Positions 63,559 to 64,000 of a DNA stretch of 64,000 nt are shown piece after piece; the stretch's first letter is position 1, and each line of letters starts with the position of its first letter. The stretch spans positions 124,001-188,000 of the forward strand of contig NZ_CP013854.1 of assembly GCF_001698125.1 (NCBI RefSeq). Direction: 5' to 3'. The notes under the pieces are model-generated. The model saw only the letters and a list, made by a program, of their open reading frames with translations, had not been told where the DNA came from and searched no databases. The stretch is from Pseudonocardia sp. HH130630-07. GTDB taxonomy: Bacteria; Actinomycetota; Actinomycetes; Mycobacteriales; Pseudonocardiaceae. Both the position numbers and the translations under genes were made by a program.

Positions 63559-63564
63559 TAGTCT
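63559..63564 (+). promoter_or_regulatory. -10 hexamer of the LacI-type gene
   Basis: TAGTCT ends 6 bases before the ATG at 63571, giving a leaderless start. On the other strand TTGACC (63513-63518) could be a ribokinase -35, but no good -10 follows. Confidence 0.5.
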
Positions 63565-63570
63565 CGGCGG

Positions 63571-64000
63571 ATGACCGGACCGGGGACACGGCGGGTGACC
63601 GCGGCGATGGTGGCCGAGCGCGCGGGCACCAGCGTCTCGACGGTGTCCCTCGTGGTCAACGGGAAGTCCCGGGGGCGGGTGTCCGCGGTGATCACCGAAC
63701 GCGTCCGGGACGCCGTGGCCGACCTCGGCTACGTCGTCGACCACGTGGCGAGCTCGCTGGCCAGGGGATCGACCGATCTCGTCGTGCTGCTCGCCCCGGA
63801 CCTGACCAACCCGTTCTTCGGGCGGGTGGTGTCCGGTATCCGCGAGGCGCTCGGGGAGCACCACCAGCTGATGCAGTCGGTCATCACCGGCGGGGAGCAG
63901 CCGACCGCGGGGAGCGTCCGCCGGGTGACGGCGTTCCGCCCGGCGGGGCTGCTGGTGCACGCCCCGTCCGAGGACTTCCTCGACGACCTCGACCCGGGCG
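63571..64000 (+). CDS. LacI-family transcriptional regulator, 3' part outside window
   Basis: The first 143 residues are visible. An N-terminal helix-turn-helix of LacI type (RRVTAAMVAERAGTSVSTVSLVVNGKSRGRVS) has the hinge region AVADLGYVVDHVASSLARGST. The start of the periplasmic-binding-like effector domain is LVVLLAPDLTNPFFGRVVSGI. It is divergent from the ribokinase gene and so probably its sugar-responsive repressor (rbsR-like); the effector is not known. The frame runs off the right edge. Confidence 0.9.
   Translation, partial: MTGPGTRRVTAAMVAERAGTSVSTVSLVVNGKSRGRVSAVITERVRDAVADLGYVVDHVASSLARGSTDLVVLLAPDLTNPFFGRVVSGIREALGEHHQLMQSVITGGEQPTAGSVRRVTAFRPAGLLVHAPSEDFLDDLDPG

Overview
This window is from a very GC-rich actinobacterium with a meso-diaminopimelate wall. 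It is most likely a member of the Pseudonocardiales such as Pseudonocardia; the genus is inference. Evidence: nearly every codon ends in G or C and GTG starts are frequent. The division and cell-wall (dcw) cluster has the actinobacterial order. MurE carries the DNPR motif of the meso-DAP enzymes. The right end keeps the mycobacterial order polyprenyl synthase, mptA, Rv2175c-type regulator, pknL. No rRNA, tRNA, CRISPR array, prophage or insertion sequence was seen. The window is chromosomal core, and its oddities are regulatory DNA and unusual protein architectures.

Left part (1-15 kb): bioF (cut by the edge), trxA, a SulP-STAS-carbonic anhydrase fusion and bioA on the minus strand, with a divergent PaaX-type regulator. 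Then come dnaE1, an anchored hypothetical protein, rluD, lspA, a K+/H+ antiporter and a methyltransferase. ileS follows at 15.1-18.3 kb, with a clear T-box leader carrying an AUC specifier.

Middle (18.6-43 kb): wag31/divIVA, yggT, sepF, yggS, pgeF, ftsZ, ftsQ, murC, murG, ftsW, murD, mraY, murF, murE, ftsI, ftsL, rsmH and mraZ, all transcribed right to left. Many junctions are 4-base GTGA or ATGA overlaps. The mraZ promoter is well formed (TTGACG, 16 bases, TAGTGT) and sits inside three GTGG repeats spaced exactly 10 bases apart, the pattern of an MraZ autoregulatory box. MurG has an apparent N-terminal extension of about 810 disordered P/G/Q-rich residues, the most unusual protein in the window.

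The 856-base mraZ/moxR divergent gap holds helically phased GTGGG arrays in the opposite orientation, a long hairpin and a perfect 2 x 18 tandem repeat. To its right lie moxR, a DUF58 gene and a transglutaminase gene (+), ended by a 17-bp-stem terminator. Next are a DUF3040 gene, a methyltransferase, an orphan ParA-like ATPase, and a DUF6504/HEPN pair behind two LexA (SOS) boxes. A GNAT gene, an LppM-like lipoprotein gene and metF follow. A carotenoid set (GGPP synthase, crtI, crtB) is threaded around mptA, and the window closes with the Rv2175c-like regulator, pknL, a ribokinase and the start of a LacI-type regulator.

A recurring signal is a TANNNT -10 hexamer 6-9 bases before the start codon of at least eleven genes. 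This suggests leaderless or nearly leaderless transcripts, and it helps decide several start codons.
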